Source of the DNA: Lachnospiraceae bacterium
GTDB taxonomy: Bacteria > Bacillota > Clostridia > Lachnospirales > Lachnospiraceae
DNA: 64,000 nucleotides
NCBI GenBank assembly: GCA_030526245.1
Contig: JAUNDD010000003.1
Span: forward strand, 25,680 to 89,679
Reading direction: 5' to 3'
The notes under the pieces: generated by a model
What the model was told of the DNA's origin: nothing
Database searches by the model: none
What the model saw: only the letters and a program-made list of their open reading frames with translations
Translations under genes and position numbers: made by a program
Shown here: positions 1-8,209 of the stretch, piece after piece
Layout: each line of letters opens with the position of its first letter
Numbering within the stretch: the first letter of the stretch is position 1

Positions 1-15
1 GGTCTGCAACAGACC
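1..15 (+). other. Small hairpin upstream of dctQ
   Basis: GGTCTG and CAGACC form a perfect 6-bp stem with a 3-nt loop, followed by CCCTGATTTTCA. It is probably an RNA processing or attenuation hairpin between an upstream solute-binding gene (outside the window) and dctQ. The left context is cut off. Confidence 0.35.
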
Positions 16-48
16 CCCTGATTTTCATGTGTGTCCTGGGAGTTAATT

Positions 49-600
49 ATGAAAATTGGAAAAATCAAAACACCGAGTGATGCAGTCCATGCCATTGAGA
101 AGTTAGAGCAGCTGGTCTCCGTGATCCTGTTCAACATCGTTTTGTTTACCCTTTTCTGGCAGGCCGCATCCAGAAAGATCGGTTCTCCGTCAGCCTGGAC
201 AGATGAGACCGCGCGTCTGCTGTTCGTATGGCTTGGTGCGCTGGGCTGTCACCTGGCTCAGAAAGAAAATATTCATGTTCGTATCGACATGATTCTGGGT
301 TCTCTTCCGAAGAAGGTTCAGATGTTTATCGAAGCCGCCATCAATGTGGTTATGATCGGCCTGCTCAGCTATATCTTCTATCACACCTTCTCCATCGTAC
401 AGAGAAAGGCCTTCACGCCGCTGGTAACCCTGGGTATCGGTGAAAACTGGCTGTATGGCGCCATGTTCGTGTGGACTGCTCTGACGATCATCGAAATGAT
501 CGCGCAGCTGGTCAACATCTTCCGCAAGGGCGAGGTTGTCAGAGAATGGGTAGTCGAAGATGCTAAGAATGATTTCTATGATATAAAGGAGGAAGAGTAA
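49..600 (+). CDS. dctQ: TRAP transporter small permease (DctQ family)
   Basis: Small membrane subunit of a tripartite ATP-independent periplasmic-type transporter; with DctM it imports organic acids or related solutes using an ion gradient and an extracytoplasmic DctP receptor. The 183-residue product has four hydrophobic segments. The motif SAWTDETARLLFVWLGALG is the family signature around the second helix, and the C-terminus is charged and cytoplasmic. ATG at 49 is chosen because GGGAG lies 6 nt upstream; an in-frame GTG at 31 has no ribosome binding site. dctM begins 1 nt after the stop, so the two are co-translated. The receptor gene must lie before the window, and the substrate cannot be told from these subunits. 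Confidence 0.92.
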   Translation: MKIGKIKTPSDAVHAIEKLEQLVSVILFNIVLFTLFWQAASRKIGSPSAWTDETARLLFVWLGALGCHLAQKENIHVRIDMILGSLPKKVQMFIEAAINVVMIGLLSYIFYHTFSIVQRKAFTPLVTLGIGENWLYGAMFVWTALTIIEMIAQLVNIFRKGEVVREWVVEDAKNDFYDIKEEE

Positions 601-601
601 T

Positions 602-1891
602 ATGCAGTTGGTACTGACCTTTGTATTATGGTTTATTATGATCATGCTGGGTGTCCATGTCGGATACAGCCTGATCGTGGCATCCCTGTTCTTCTTTGCC
701 ACTACAAACAGCTTTAACCTGGTTCCCTTTGCACTGGAGCAGATGTTCAACGGCGTCAACAGCCAGACTCTGCTGGCCGTACCGTTCTTCGTACTGGCCG
801 GTAACCTGATGAACGGCGGCGGTGTTACCACCCGTATCTTCGATTTCGCCGCTTCCATGATCGGTCACAGAAAGGGTGGTCTGGCACACGTTAACGTACT
901 GGCTTCCCTGATCTTCTCCGGTATGTCCGGTTCGGCACTGGCTGATGCCGGCGGACTTGGCCAGCTGGAGATCAAGAGCATGAAGGATGCCGGCTTCGAT
1001 GAAGGCTTCGCCGGTGGTATCACCGCAGCAAGCTGCATCATCGGACCGCTGGTTCCGCCTTCCACGCCGCTGATCATCTACGCTGTACTGGCTAACCAGA
1101 GCGTAGAGAAGCTGTTCATGGCTGGTTTCCTGCCGGGTATCCTGACCACCATCGCGCTGATGGCTATGTGTGCTTACCTGTCTCATAAGAGAAACTATCC
1201 GTCCGAGCCGAAGAGAAGCTGGTCCTACAGAGCACAGTCCTTCAAGAAGAGCTTCTGGGCCCTGCTGACCCCGCTGATCATTCTGATCGGTATCTTCACC
1301 GGTTTCTTCACTCCGACCGAGGCAGCCGTTGTGGCAGCTCTGTACACCATGTTCCTTGGCTTCTTCGTATACAAGGAGCTGACTCTGGAGACCTACTTCA
1401 AGATCTGTCTGGAATCCATCAAGACCAGTGGTACCATCGTACTGATGATCCTTGGTGTAACCCTGTTCCAGTTCGTTATCTCCCGTGAGCAGATGCCTCA
1501 GGCAATCGCTTCCTTCTTTGTTGATAACGTAAACTCCAAGTACATGCTGCTTCTTATGATCAACATCGTACTGCTGCTGCTGGGTACCGTCATCGACGCT
1601 CTGCCGCTGCAGATGATCCTGGTTCCGATCCTGCTTCCGGCTGTTGTTGCTTACGGCATCAATCCGGTTCAGTTTGGTGTTGTTGTTATCTTCAACCTGA
1701 TGATCGGTATCCTGACTCCGCCGATGGGAACTGCTCTGTTCGTTGTAGGCCGAGTTGGTAAGATCCCGTTCAAGACGCTGGTGAAGGGCGTTATCCCGTT
1801 CCTGATCCCGCTTCTGATCACTCTGGTTCTGCTGAACCTGTTCCCGCAGATTACCCTGACTCTGCCGATGCTTCTTACCGGTGGTGTCTGA
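602..1891 (+). CDS. dctM: TRAP transporter large permease (DctM family)
   Basis: Large 12-helix membrane subunit that forms the transport path of the TRAP system; 429 residues, the normal length of the family. Family stretches include VPFFVLAGNLMNGGGVT near residue 60, the glycine-rich SGMSGSALADAGGLG near residue 101, PPSTPLIIYA near residue 152 and FFTPTEAAVVAALY near residue 234. The ribosome binding site AGGAGGAAG lies inside the end of dctQ. A strong intrinsic terminator follows 25 nt after the stop, so this is the last gene of the operon. Substrate unknown. Confidence 0.95.
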   Translation: MQLVLTFVLWFIMIMLGVHVGYSLIVASLFFFATTNSFNLVPFALEQMFNGVNSQTLLAVPFFVLAGNLMNGGGVTTRIFDFAASMIGHRKGGLAHVNVLASLIFSGMSGSALADAGGLGQLEIKSMKDAGFDEGFAGGITAASCIIGPLVPPSTPLIIYAVLANQSVEKLFMAGFLPGILTTIALMAMCAYLSHKRNYPSEPKRSWSYRAQSFKKSFWALLTPLIILIGIFTGFFTPTEAAVVAALYTMFLGFFVYKELTLETYFKICLESIKTSGTIVLMILGVTLFQFVISREQMPQAIASFFVDNVNSKYMLLLMINIVLLLLGTVIDALPLQMILVPILLPAVVAYGINPVQFGVVVIFNLMIGILTPPMGTALFVVGRVGKIPFKTLVKGVIPFLIPLLITLVLLNLFPQITLTLPMLLTGGV

Positions 1892-1914
1892 TCCGCGAAT
1901 TAAAGACTATGCGA

Positions 1915-1946
1915 GGCTGCCGCACGAAAGTGCGGCGGCCTTTTTA
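1915..1946 (+). terminator. Intrinsic terminator after dctM
   Basis: GGCTGCCGCAC and GTGCGGCGGCC form an 11-bp stem (one wobble pair) around a GAAA tetraloop, followed by TTTTTATTT. Confidence 0.93.
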
Positions 1947-1961
1947 TTTCATAGGATTAAA

Positions 1962-2022
1962 GTGTCAAAAGTCACTCTCCACTTCATGCTTGCATGAAAG
2001 TGGAGATGTGACTTAATGACAC
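1962..2022. repeat. Dispersed repeat family A, copy 1
   Basis: A 61-nt element bounded by inverted GTGTCA and TGACAC ends. The interior CTCCACTTCATG ... CATGAAAGTGGAG forms a long hairpin with one bulge. The same architecture recurs at 40632-40712 and 45727-45806. Confidence 0.75.
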
Positions 2023-2083
2023 GCCCCGATATGAGCAAGAAGTGGGGAAGGGGCCCCATGGATTGCGAATAGCGGGTAGGATT

Positions 2084-2281
2084 GTGGGAGTGCGAAGCAC
2101 GAAGCAATCCGTAATCACGGGCAAGTATCCGAACAATCGCCGCTGCGCGGCTAGCGTGCTATGCACGCTTTGTTCATTCATAGGAAATTCCGACCGGAAT
2201 TTCCTATGGGCCCGATATAAAATCGGGCAAGTATCCGAACAATCGCCGCTGCGCGGCTAGCATGCTATGCATGCTTTGTTC
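2084..2281. repeat. Dispersed repeat family B, tandem pair at first locus
   Basis: Two near-identical 58-nt units (2118-2175 and 2224-2281, two mismatches) begin CGGGCAAGTATCCGAACAAT and carry nested palindromes (GCCGCTGCGCGGC, GCGTGCTATGCACGC). The spacer holds CATAGGAAATTCC/GGAATTTCCTATG, a 13-bp inverted repeat. Period about 106 nt. A leading GGGAGTGCGAAGCACGAA at 2087 is shared with 7253. The same pair recurs at 9245-9452. Confidence 0.8.
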
Positions 2282-2316
2282 TTCACAAATATTTCACAGG
2301 AAAAGGAAACGGATTG

Positions 2317-2325
2317 TGCTATAAT
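2317..2325 (+). promoter_or_regulatory. Extended -10 promoter of the FKBP-like gene
   Basis: TGcTATAAT is a perfect extended -10 box; the -35 region is poor (TTCACA, 21 nt upstream of the -10). It starts directly after a family B repeat and leaves a leader of about 125 nt. Confidence 0.6.
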
Positions 2326-2458
2326 GCTTGAGGAGCATTTCCAAAAGAACGCTTTGACAGGAGAGCGCGTCCGGGGACGATTTATGAATTGGAAACAGAT
2401 GAGAATGCAGGATGCGGCGCTTCTGTCTGCAATACATGGATGAAAGGTGGATCACGTG

Positions 2459-3652
2459 ATGAAAAAGAGAGTATGTGTGGCCGTACTGGCCGGAGCAGCA
2501 CTGATGGCTGCCGTACCGGTCTGTGCCCAGGAAGCCCAGAGTGAAGCAGTAACGGAGGCAGTGACCGAGGCAGCCGGCGATGCGGCCGAGGAGGAGACCC
2601 CGGCGGTACGTCCGGAGTATAAGGCCCTGGACTATGTGAAACTGGGCGAGTATATGAATCTTCCGGTGGAGATCGATCCCATCGTCGTACTGGAGGAGGA
2701 GATCCGTACGGCTGTAATCAATGCCGCCAAGGCAACGGAGGGCGTTGAGTTTGAGGAGCTGACCGAGGGCGAGGTGGCAGACGGCGATATCGCCAACATT
2801 GACTACGAGGGCAAAAAGGACGGCGTGGCCTTTGAGGGTGGTACAGCCGAGGGCTACGATCTGACCATCGGTTCCGGTACCTTTATTGCAGGTTTTGAGA
2901 GCGGCCTGGTCGGGGCTAAGATCGGCGAGACCGTGGATCTGAACCTGACCTTCCCGGAAAACTACGGCTCGGCTGAGCTGGCCGGTGCGGATGTGGTCTT
3001 TACCGTTAAAGTCAATTCCGTTAAGCGGGTTCCGGAGCTTTCCGATTCGCTGGTCAATACCCTGTCCGGCGGTCTTTACAGCACGGTGGACGGTTACATG
3101 AGCTATTTGACCGAGCAGCTGCGGGCCCAGAAGGAGGCTGCCCAGGAAAGCGCCATCGATGAGGAACTGATGACACAGCTGCACAACACCTGTGAGATCA
3201 CCGATTATCCCCAGGATCTGCTGGATTACTCTGTAAACAGTGCCATGGAGTATTACACGAATGTGGCAGAGAGCTATGACATGACCCTGGAGGATCTGGT
3301 ATCCGGTGCCTTTGGCCAGGATATGGAAGGCTTTGCGGCCGCCATCGAAGAGGATACCAAAGCCAGCCTGCAGCAGGAGCTTCTCCTTCGCGCCATTGCG
3401 GAGCAGGAGAACCTGGAGGTGACGGATGAGATCTACCAGATGGGCTGCGAAAAGTATGCAGCTCTGATGGGCTACGACAGCATCGATGCCTTCAAGGAGG
3501 TCTACACCGATCAGGTGATTCGTACCAGCCTTCTGATGGACCTGGCACTGGATCTGGTGCGGGATAATGCGCTGATCATCGAGAAAGAGCTGGAGACCGA
3601 GGCAGAGGTACAGCCGGAGGAGGCTGTGACCGAGGCCGTGACGGAAGGCTGA
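2459..3652 (+). CDS. Secreted trigger-factor-like FKBP peptidyl-prolyl isomerase
   Basis: Probable extracytoplasmic folding factor. The 397-residue protein has a signal peptide (MKKRVCVAVLAGAALMA, likely cleavage near residue 23) and an acidic Ala/Glu linker. An FKBP-type isomerase domain spans about residues 105-190 (GDIANIDYEGKKDGVAFEGG, IGSGTFIAGFESGLVGAKIG), and a helical region resembles the C-terminal chaperone arms of trigger factor. It lacks the N-terminal ribosome-binding domain of true trigger factor. Cys22 is not in a proper lipobox, so lipid anchoring is doubtful. ATG 2459 is preferred over GTG 2447 because AAGGTGG lies 8 nt before it. Monocistronic, with its own promoter and terminator. 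The repeated VTEAVTEA at both ends of the mature chain is odd. Confidence 0.8.
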   Translation: MKKRVCVAVLAGAALMAAVPVCAQEAQSEAVTEAVTEAAGDAAEEETPAVRPEYKALDYVKLGEYMNLPVEIDPIVVLEEEIRTAVINAAKATEGVEFEELTEGEVADGDIANIDYEGKKDGVAFEGGTAEGYDLTIGSGTFIAGFESGLVGAKIGETVDLNLTFPENYGSAELAGADVVFTVKVNSVKRVPELSDSLVNTLSGGLYSTVDGYMSYLTEQLRAQKEAAQESAIDEELMTQLHNTCEITDYPQDLLDYSVNSAMEYYTNVAESYDMTLEDLVSGAFGQDMEGFAAAIEEDTKASLQQELLLRAIAEQENLEVTDEIYQMGCEKYAALMGYDSIDAFKEVYTDQVIRTSLLMDLALDLVRDNALIIEKELETEAEVQPEEAVTEAVTEG

Positions 3653-3692
3653 TGGCAGTGAAAGCAGAATAAGTGGAATGCTTACTATGTAA

Positions 3693-3722
3693 GGAAGTCG
3701 GAAATCCGGCTTCCTTTTTTCT
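3693..3722 (+). terminator. Intrinsic terminator after the FKBP-like gene
   Basis: GGAAGTCGGA and TCCGGCTTCC (one wobble) with a 2-nt loop as drawn, then a T8 run. Confidence 0.9.
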
Positions 3723-3750
3723 TGCGGTGGGCGGAGCGATTGCATATAAT
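3722..3750 (+). promoter_or_regulatory. Promoter of the uracil permease gene
   Basis: TTGCGG and TATAAT separated by exactly 17 nt. The start point would lie just before the family D repeat at 3765, so the repeat is transcribed as the 5' leader. Confidence 0.75.
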
Positions 3751-3764
3751 GACAGAGGAAAAGT

Positions 3765-3906
3765 GTTACAGTTCACGCTGTGAACTGCAACGGGCCAAAA
3801 TCCATTCCAAATTGCCTTCGGCAATGGGATTTTGGCCTGCAACCCTCGGGTTTTTGCCGCATATGCGGCAAAACACCTCGCGGAATCGAGATACCTGAAC
3901 TGTAAC
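3765..3906. repeat. Dispersed repeat family D, complete composite copy
   Basis: Longest copy in the window. It starts with the 27-nt palindrome (GTTACAGTTCAC, 3-nt spacer, GTGAACTGCAAC). A second palindrome follows (GGCCAAAATCC ... GGATTTTGGCC at 3793-3836), then TGCCGCATATGCGGCA with AAACACCTCGCGGAATCGA. It ends CTGAACTGTAAC, which can pair with the opening GTTACAGTTCA. It lies between the promoter and the ribosome binding site of the permease gene. Confidence 0.8.
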
Positions 3907-3951
3907 GAAAAAGTACATCATATGTGACACATTTTGAAAAGGAGGAGAAAA

Positions 3952-5334
3952 ATGAATCAAAACGACGGAGCAATTCGCGACGCGAAAGCACTGGGCGTGC
4001 CCAAGATGCTGCTTCTCGGCCTGCAGCACATGTTTGCCATGTTCGGGGCTACGATCCTGGTTCCGATCCTGATCCGCGGATTTTTCGTGGATGCCATGGG
4101 AGAGGCACCGTCAAAGGGACTGACGATTTCCATCACCCTGTTCTGTGCGGGCGTTGGTACCCTGCTGTTCCATGTCTGTGCAAAGTTTAAGGTGCCGGCT
4201 TTCCTCGGTTCTTCATTTGCATTCCTTGGCGGCTTTGCCACCATTGCAAACTTTAAGGATGGTATGTATGCGACGATGAGCGCCAACGAGAAGGCAGCCT
4301 ATGCCTGCGGTGGTGTGATGATCGCCGGTCTGATGTATCTGGTGCTGGCTCTGATCATCAAGGTGATCGGAGTGAAGCGCGTGATGCGTTATCTGCCGCC
4401 GGTGGTGACCGGTCCGGTCATCATCTGCATCGGCCTGAGCCTGGCCGGTTCGGCAGTCAACAACGCCAAGACCAACTGGTTCCTGGCGATCGTGGCACTG
4501 GCTGTGATCATCGTCTTCAATATCTGGGGCAAGGGTATGTTCCGCATTATCCCGATCCTGATGGGCGTTGTGATCGCCTATGTGGTGGCCCTGATCATGC
4601 ACATGGTGGGCATCACCAACCCGGGCGGAACTCCGATCCTGGTATTCGATTCTGTAGCGAGCGCAGGCTGGATCGGTCTTCCGAACTTCCAGCTGGCCAA
4701 GTTTGACCTGTCGGCTATCCTGGTGATGGCGCCCATCGCCATCGCAACCATGATGGAGCATGTAGGCGATATTTCCGCCATCTCGGCTACCACCGGCAAC
4801 AACTTCCTGGCTGATCCGGGTCTGCATCGCACCCTGGTAGGTGACGGTCTGGCAACGGCTCTGGCCGGTCTCATCGGCGGCCCGTCCAACACGACCTACG
4901 GCGAGAACACCGGTGTTCTGGAGCTGAGTAAGGTATACGATCCCCGTGTCATCCGTCTGGCAGCGGTATATGCCATCGTGCTGAGCTTCATTCCGAAGGT
5001 ATCTGAGGTCATCGGAACCATGCCGGCCTCCATCATCGGCGGCGTCAGCTTCATGCTGTACGGTATGATCTCCGCCATCGGCGTGCGCAACATCGTGGAG
5101 AACAAGGTGGATCTGACCAAGTCCCGCAACCTGATCATTGCAGGTGTGATCTTTGTCTGCGCTCTGGGCTTCACAGATGGTCTGACCTTCCAGGTTGGCG
5201 GCGCATCCATTACCCTGTCTGCCCTGGCTATTTCCGCCATCGCAGGTATCGTGCTGAACATTATCCTGCCGGGTAATGACTACGAGTTCGGTTCCAATCC
5301 CCATGGCGATGAGAACCGCGGTATTCATCAGTAA
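3952..5334 (+). CDS. uraA: Uracil/xanthine:proton symporter (NCS2 family)
   Basis: Inner-membrane nucleobase importer, closest to UraA/PyrP uracil permeases; 460 residues with about 14 membrane segments. LQHMFAMFGATILVPIL near the N-terminus contains the QH motif of NCS2 carriers. MMEHVGDI and TTYGENTGVL carry the two glutamates that bind the base in UraA. The start is ATG 3952, since AAAAGGAGGAG sits just upstream; an in-frame TTG at 3934 would place the ribosome binding site inside the gene. No pyrimidine genes are nearby, so uracil is inferred from the family; xanthine is the alternative. Confidence 0.9.
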   Translation: MNQNDGAIRDAKALGVPKMLLLGLQHMFAMFGATILVPILIRGFFVDAMGEAPSKGLTISITLFCAGVGTLLFHVCAKFKVPAFLGSSFAFLGGFATIANFKDGMYATMSANEKAAYACGGVMIAGLMYLVLALIIKVIGVKRVMRYLPPVVTGPVIICIGLSLAGSAVNNAKTNWFLAIVALAVIIVFNIWGKGMFRIIPILMGVVIAYVVALIMHMVGITNPGGTPILVFDSVASAGWIGLPNFQLAKFDLSAILVMAPIAIATMMEHVGDISAISATTGNNFLADPGLHRTLVGDGLATALAGLIGGPSNTTYGENTGVLELSKVYDPRVIRLAAVYAIVLSFIPKVSEVIGTMPASIIGGVSFMLYGMISAIGVRNIVENKVDLTKSRNLIIAGVIFVCALGFTDGLTFQVGGASITLSALAISAIAGIVLNIILPGNDYEFGSNPHGDENRGIHQ

Positions 5335-5440
5335 GATCAGTGCTGGGTAAAACACTGGAGGGGTGTCTATCGACATCGCCATGTATTTATCAGCAGGACC
5401 AGCGCTGGTAAAAACAGACTCCGTTAAACGGAGTGAAGCG

Positions 5441-5470
5441 AAAAGCTGTCGCGTGAGCGGCAGCTTTTTG
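5441..5470 (+). terminator. Intrinsic terminator after the uracil permease
   Basis: AAAAGCTGTCGC and GCGGCAGCTTTTT around a GTGA loop; one wobble pair. A small upstream hairpin ACTCCGTTAAACGGAGT precedes it. Confidence 0.88.
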
Positions 5471-5608
5471 ATTCGCGAGAAGAGGTTGACCTGGAGGCAG
5501 AGCATGTAATAGGATGAAAATGTTATAGTGAATAAGGAACATCTGTCTTGCAGGAAAGATGCAGACGGGAGATTTTAACAGGGGAACAAATATGAGGAGG
5601 AGTATAGG

Positions 5609-6709
5609 GTGAGACAAGAAAAAAGAATGAACCGTATGCTGCGGACCGTATTGCTGGCGCTGCTTTTGAGCCTGCTGGGCGGACTGACCATGACGGCGCA
5701 GGCGGCGACGAAGATCAAGGGCATCGACGTGTCCCGATGGCAGGGCACCATCAACTGGAAACAGGTGAAGGCGGATGGTGTCAAGTTTGCCATGATCGGC
5801 ATGGGCCGGGTACACGGGGATCGGCTGGACCTGGATCCTCAGTTTGAAAACAACATCAAGGGAACCAATCAGAACGGAATCGCCGCCGGCATCTATCTGT
5901 ACTCCCTGGCGACTACGGAAAAGCAGGCGATCCGGGAGGCGAATCTGATTCTGGATGCCATTGAGGGTTATACCGTATCCTATCCGGTGGCCATCGACCT
6001 GGAGGACCAGGTGCAGCGGGGATTGAGCAATGCCAGACGTACGGACATTGCCCTGGCTTTTATGAAGACCATCAAGGAAGCCGGATATTATCCGATGCTT
6101 TACGCCAGTGAGAGCTGGCTGCAGCATTCCATGGACTACAGCCGCATGAAGGCCTATGACATGTGGGTGGCCCGCTGGAGCAGCGGCATGACCTTTTCGC
6201 CGGTAGCCATCTGGCAGCACAGCAGCACCGGACGGGTCAAGGGCATTAACGGCCTGGTGGATCTGGACATCAGCTACAAGGATTACACAAAGCTGATCAC
6301 GCCGCGAACCAAAGCGGACAATGCGGATCAGCGTTCCGGCTGGCAGACCAAGGGAACGAAGACCTACTATCTGAAGACCTGCGGCGACAAGGTCACCGGC
6401 TGGAAAAAGATCGACGGCAAGTGGTATTACTTTAACGGAAAGGGTGTACTGCAGAAGGGCTGGTTCACCTATAAGGGAAAGAGCTGTTACACCAATGCAA
6501 AGACCGGCGCCAGAAAGACCGGCTGGGTGAAAAAAGGAAAATACACCTATTTTGTAAAGAACAGCCGGGTGCAGACGGGCTGGCTGAAGCGCAGCGGCAA
6601 GACCTATTATCTGACAAGTAAGGGCCGGCTGGTTACCGGACGGAAAAAGATCAAGGGCAAGTGGTATGAGTTTGATAAGGAGACCGGTGCACTGATCGAG
6701 AAGAAATGA
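5609..6709 (+). CDS. Secreted GH25 lysozyme with cell-wall-binding repeats
   Basis: Hydrolyses the glycan backbone of peptidoglycan outside the cell. The 366-residue protein has a signal peptide (TVLLALLLSLLGGLTMTAQA, end near residue 32) and a GH25 domain at about 36-230. That domain has the family start GIDVSRWQG (Asp40) and AIDLED (Asp130, catalytic Glu132). About six short aromatic/glycine repeats at 245-366 (GWKKIDGKWYYFNGKG, GWVKKGKYTYF) are of the choline/cell-wall-binding type. The start is GTG 5609: AGGAGG is 8 nt upstream, whereas ATG 5627 is too far. It stands alone, with a TATAGT -10-like box at 5524 but no clear -35. It may act in wall turnover or as a secreted lysin. Confidence 0.92.
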   Translation: MRQEKRMNRMLRTVLLALLLSLLGGLTMTAQAATKIKGIDVSRWQGTINWKQVKADGVKFAMIGMGRVHGDRLDLDPQFENNIKGTNQNGIAAGIYLYSLATTEKQAIREANLILDAIEGYTVSYPVAIDLEDQVQRGLSNARRTDIALAFMKTIKEAGYYPMLYASESWLQHSMDYSRMKAYDMWVARWSSGMTFSPVAIWQHSSTGRVKGINGLVDLDISYKDYTKLITPRTKADNADQRSGWQTKGTKTYYLKTCGDKVTGWKKIDGKWYYFNGKGVLQKGWFTYKGKSCYTNAKTGARKTGWVKKGKYTYFVKNSRVQTGWLKRSGKTYYLTSKGRLVTGRKKIKGKWYEFDKETGALIEKK

Positions 6710-6829
6710 AAAGTTGATCAGCTGTCGCGTGATGGTTAACGAGAAAGCCTGACGTAGAGGAAGTTCGCGCAGCAGATAGAAACTTTTGGATTAGCAGAAC
6801 AGAAAGAAGACCGGGAAAGACGGTCTGGT

Positions 6830-6858
6830 TTGACAAAATGGGGAAATGCCTGTATAGT
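6830..6858 (+). promoter_or_regulatory. Promoter of the SRP RNA
   Basis: TTGACA, 17-nt spacer, TATAGT; places the start near 6866, at the base of the RNA terminal helix. Confidence 0.88.
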
Positions 6859-6865
6859 ATTCAGT

Positions 6866-7129
6866 ACCGCGCAGCCGGGGAGATAGCGGTGCCCTGTACC
6901 TGCAATCCGCTACAGCAGGGGTGATACCGATCCGAGGCTGCACTGTTGTGAAGCAGCACTCTATAAGTGGTGATGACGTTTGGGTCTCGTGCGGCAGAAA
7001 CCCGCGAACCGTGTCAGGTCGGGAACGAAGCAGCACTAAACGGGAGCTTCTGGGCGACGCGAGGCAGCCTGGACTGAGCTAACTGTAGAGAAAGCGTTTG
7101 TGACATGTAGTCGACGTGAGGTGCGCGGC
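6866..7129 (+). ncRNA. ffs: Signal recognition particle RNA, large bacterial form
   Basis: RNA scaffold of the signal recognition particle, which binds Ffh and targets nascent membrane proteins. The ends pair (CCGCGCA at 6867 with TGCGCGG at 7122). The Alu-domain segments GGTGCCCTGTACC and GCAATCCGCTACAGCAGGG appear near the 5' end. The Ffh-binding S domain shows AACCGTGTCAGG, then GGAACGAAGCAGCA with its GGAA tetraloop. Length about 264 nt, matching the Bacillus/Clostridium scRNA. It lies just upstream of tadA, a conserved Firmicutes neighbourhood. The exact 5' end is inferred from the promoter. Confidence 0.93.
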
Positions 7130-7210
7130 ATAAAAATAGAAGGTTTGAGATGATGGGTGTTCGCCTTTGCGTTGTGAAGGAAGCACAGATCGATCAGGAC
7201 ATAAAAGGCG

Positions 7211-7235
7211 GCGGGTCGTGAGACCCGCTTTTTGT
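7211..7235 (+). terminator. Intrinsic terminator after the SRP RNA
   Basis: GCGGGTC, GTGA loop, GACCCGC, then TTTTTGTTG. Confidence 0.92.
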
Positions 7236-7252
7236 TGTTTACAGGCAGGAGC

Positions 7253-7315
7253 GTGGGAGTGCGAAGCACGAACCGATCCGTCGTTCTTTGGTTACTTTCA
7301 CGCGTGAACGGTAAC
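7253..7315. repeat. Repeat remnants: family C segment plus degenerate family D palindrome
   Basis: GGGAGTGCGAAGCACGAA (shared with 2087) is followed at 7291-7315 by GTTACTTTCAC/GTGAACGGTAAC, a diverged copy of the family D palindrome, just upstream of tadA. Confidence 0.55.
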
Positions 7316-7385
7316 ATTTTTGGCACAGTAATCTTCAAAAATCGGGCAGGCAGTTAAGTGAGATCTGTCTTGTTAAGGAGAAGAG

Positions 7386-7946
7386 ATGATGGATATGGGG
7401 CTGCATCAGCAGAAGCTGGATGAAAAATTTATGAAGGAGGCCATGCGGCAGGCCAAAAAGGCGGAAAAGCTGGACGAGGTGCCCATCGGCTGCGTTATCG
7501 TGCAGGATGAAACGATCATCGCCAGGGGGTATAACCGCCGCAATACGGATCACAGCACTACCTCCCATGCGGAGATGACGGCCATCCGGAAAGCCGGAAA
7601 AAGGCTGGGTGACTGGCGGCTGGAGGACTGTACGATCTATATTACCCTGGAGCCCTGCCAGATGTGCGCCGGAGCCATCGTCCAGGCCCGAATCAAGCGG
7701 GCGGTGATCGGCAGCATGAATGCCAAGGCCGGCTGTGCCGGTTCGGTCTACAATCTGCTGGAGGAGCCCCGGTTTAACCACCAGGTGGAGGTGGAGCGCG
7801 GGGTCATGGAGGGGGAATGCAGCTGCATGCTGTCCTCCTATTTTAAGGATCTGCGCCGACGCAAGCAGGAGCAGAAGCGAAAAGAAAAAGCTGTGGCGGA
7901 AGGGATTGAAGCGGAGAAGAACGAAGTGGATCACAGGAAGGCTTAG
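7386..7946 (+). CDS. tadA: tRNA-specific adenosine deaminase
   Basis: Converts adenosine 34 to inosine in the tRNA-Arg(ACG) anticodon, needed to read CGN codons. The zinc-deaminase motifs are complete: HAE at residues 61-63 (His ligand, Glu63 proton shuttle) and PCQMC with Cys91 and Cys94. TTSHAEMTAI and ITLEPCQMCAGAI are typical of TadA. The 186-residue chain is longer than usual through a basic, charged C-terminal tail (RRRKQEQKRKEK). ATG 7386 or the adjacent in-frame ATG 7389 may start it; TAAGGAG at 7374-7380 fits 7389 slightly better. The upstream neighbour is the SRP RNA. Confidence 0.95.
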   Translation: MMDMGLHQQKLDEKFMKEAMRQAKKAEKLDEVPIGCVIVQDETIIARGYNRRNTDHSTTSHAEMTAIRKAGKRLGDWRLEDCTIYITLEPCQMCAGAIVQARIKRAVIGSMNAKAGCAGSVYNLLEEPRFNHQVEVERGVMEGECSCMLSSYFKDLRRRKQEQKRKEKAVAEGIEAEKNEVDHRKA

Positions 7947-7957
7947 CATTGTTCTGG

Positions 7958-8011
7958 GGGCGATTCGTCGAGGTATTTGCTGTATATGCGGCAACCCGCC
8001 GAGGAATGCTT
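7958..8011. repeat. Family D inner segment, diverged, reverse orientation
   Basis: TCGAGGTATTTGCTGTATATGCGGCA is recognisable as the reverse-oriented inner part of family D (compare TGAGGTGTTTTGCCGCATAT at 11901). The outer GTTACAG arms are absent. Confidence 0.4.
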
Positions 8012-8022
8012 AATAAAACAAA

Positions 8023-8052
8023 GAAAAAGGGGCATTACCCTTGTTTTTTTCG
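8023..8052 (+). terminator. Probable terminator after tadA
   Basis: AAGGG GCATTA CCCTT core, extended imperfectly by A- and T-runs, followed by GTTTTTTT. Confidence 0.6.
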
Positions 8053-8209
8053 GGAAAAGCGTTTACATTCTTTAGGTATGAAAGATGCAGGCTGGCGGCG
8101 ACTTTTAAGGCGCGGTACCGGATGAACTGCATTGGAACATGATTTGGAAAAGATGAGCAGAGGACGACCGCCGTTTCGGCAGAGCATCTGCTTAAGAGGA
8201 GTGAAGACT

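Noticed and set aside
3653-3951. PyrR-type or purine riboswitch before the uracil permease
   Set aside because: The leader is taken up by a family D repeat that also precedes unrelated genes; no known pyrimidine attenuator sequence was recognised.
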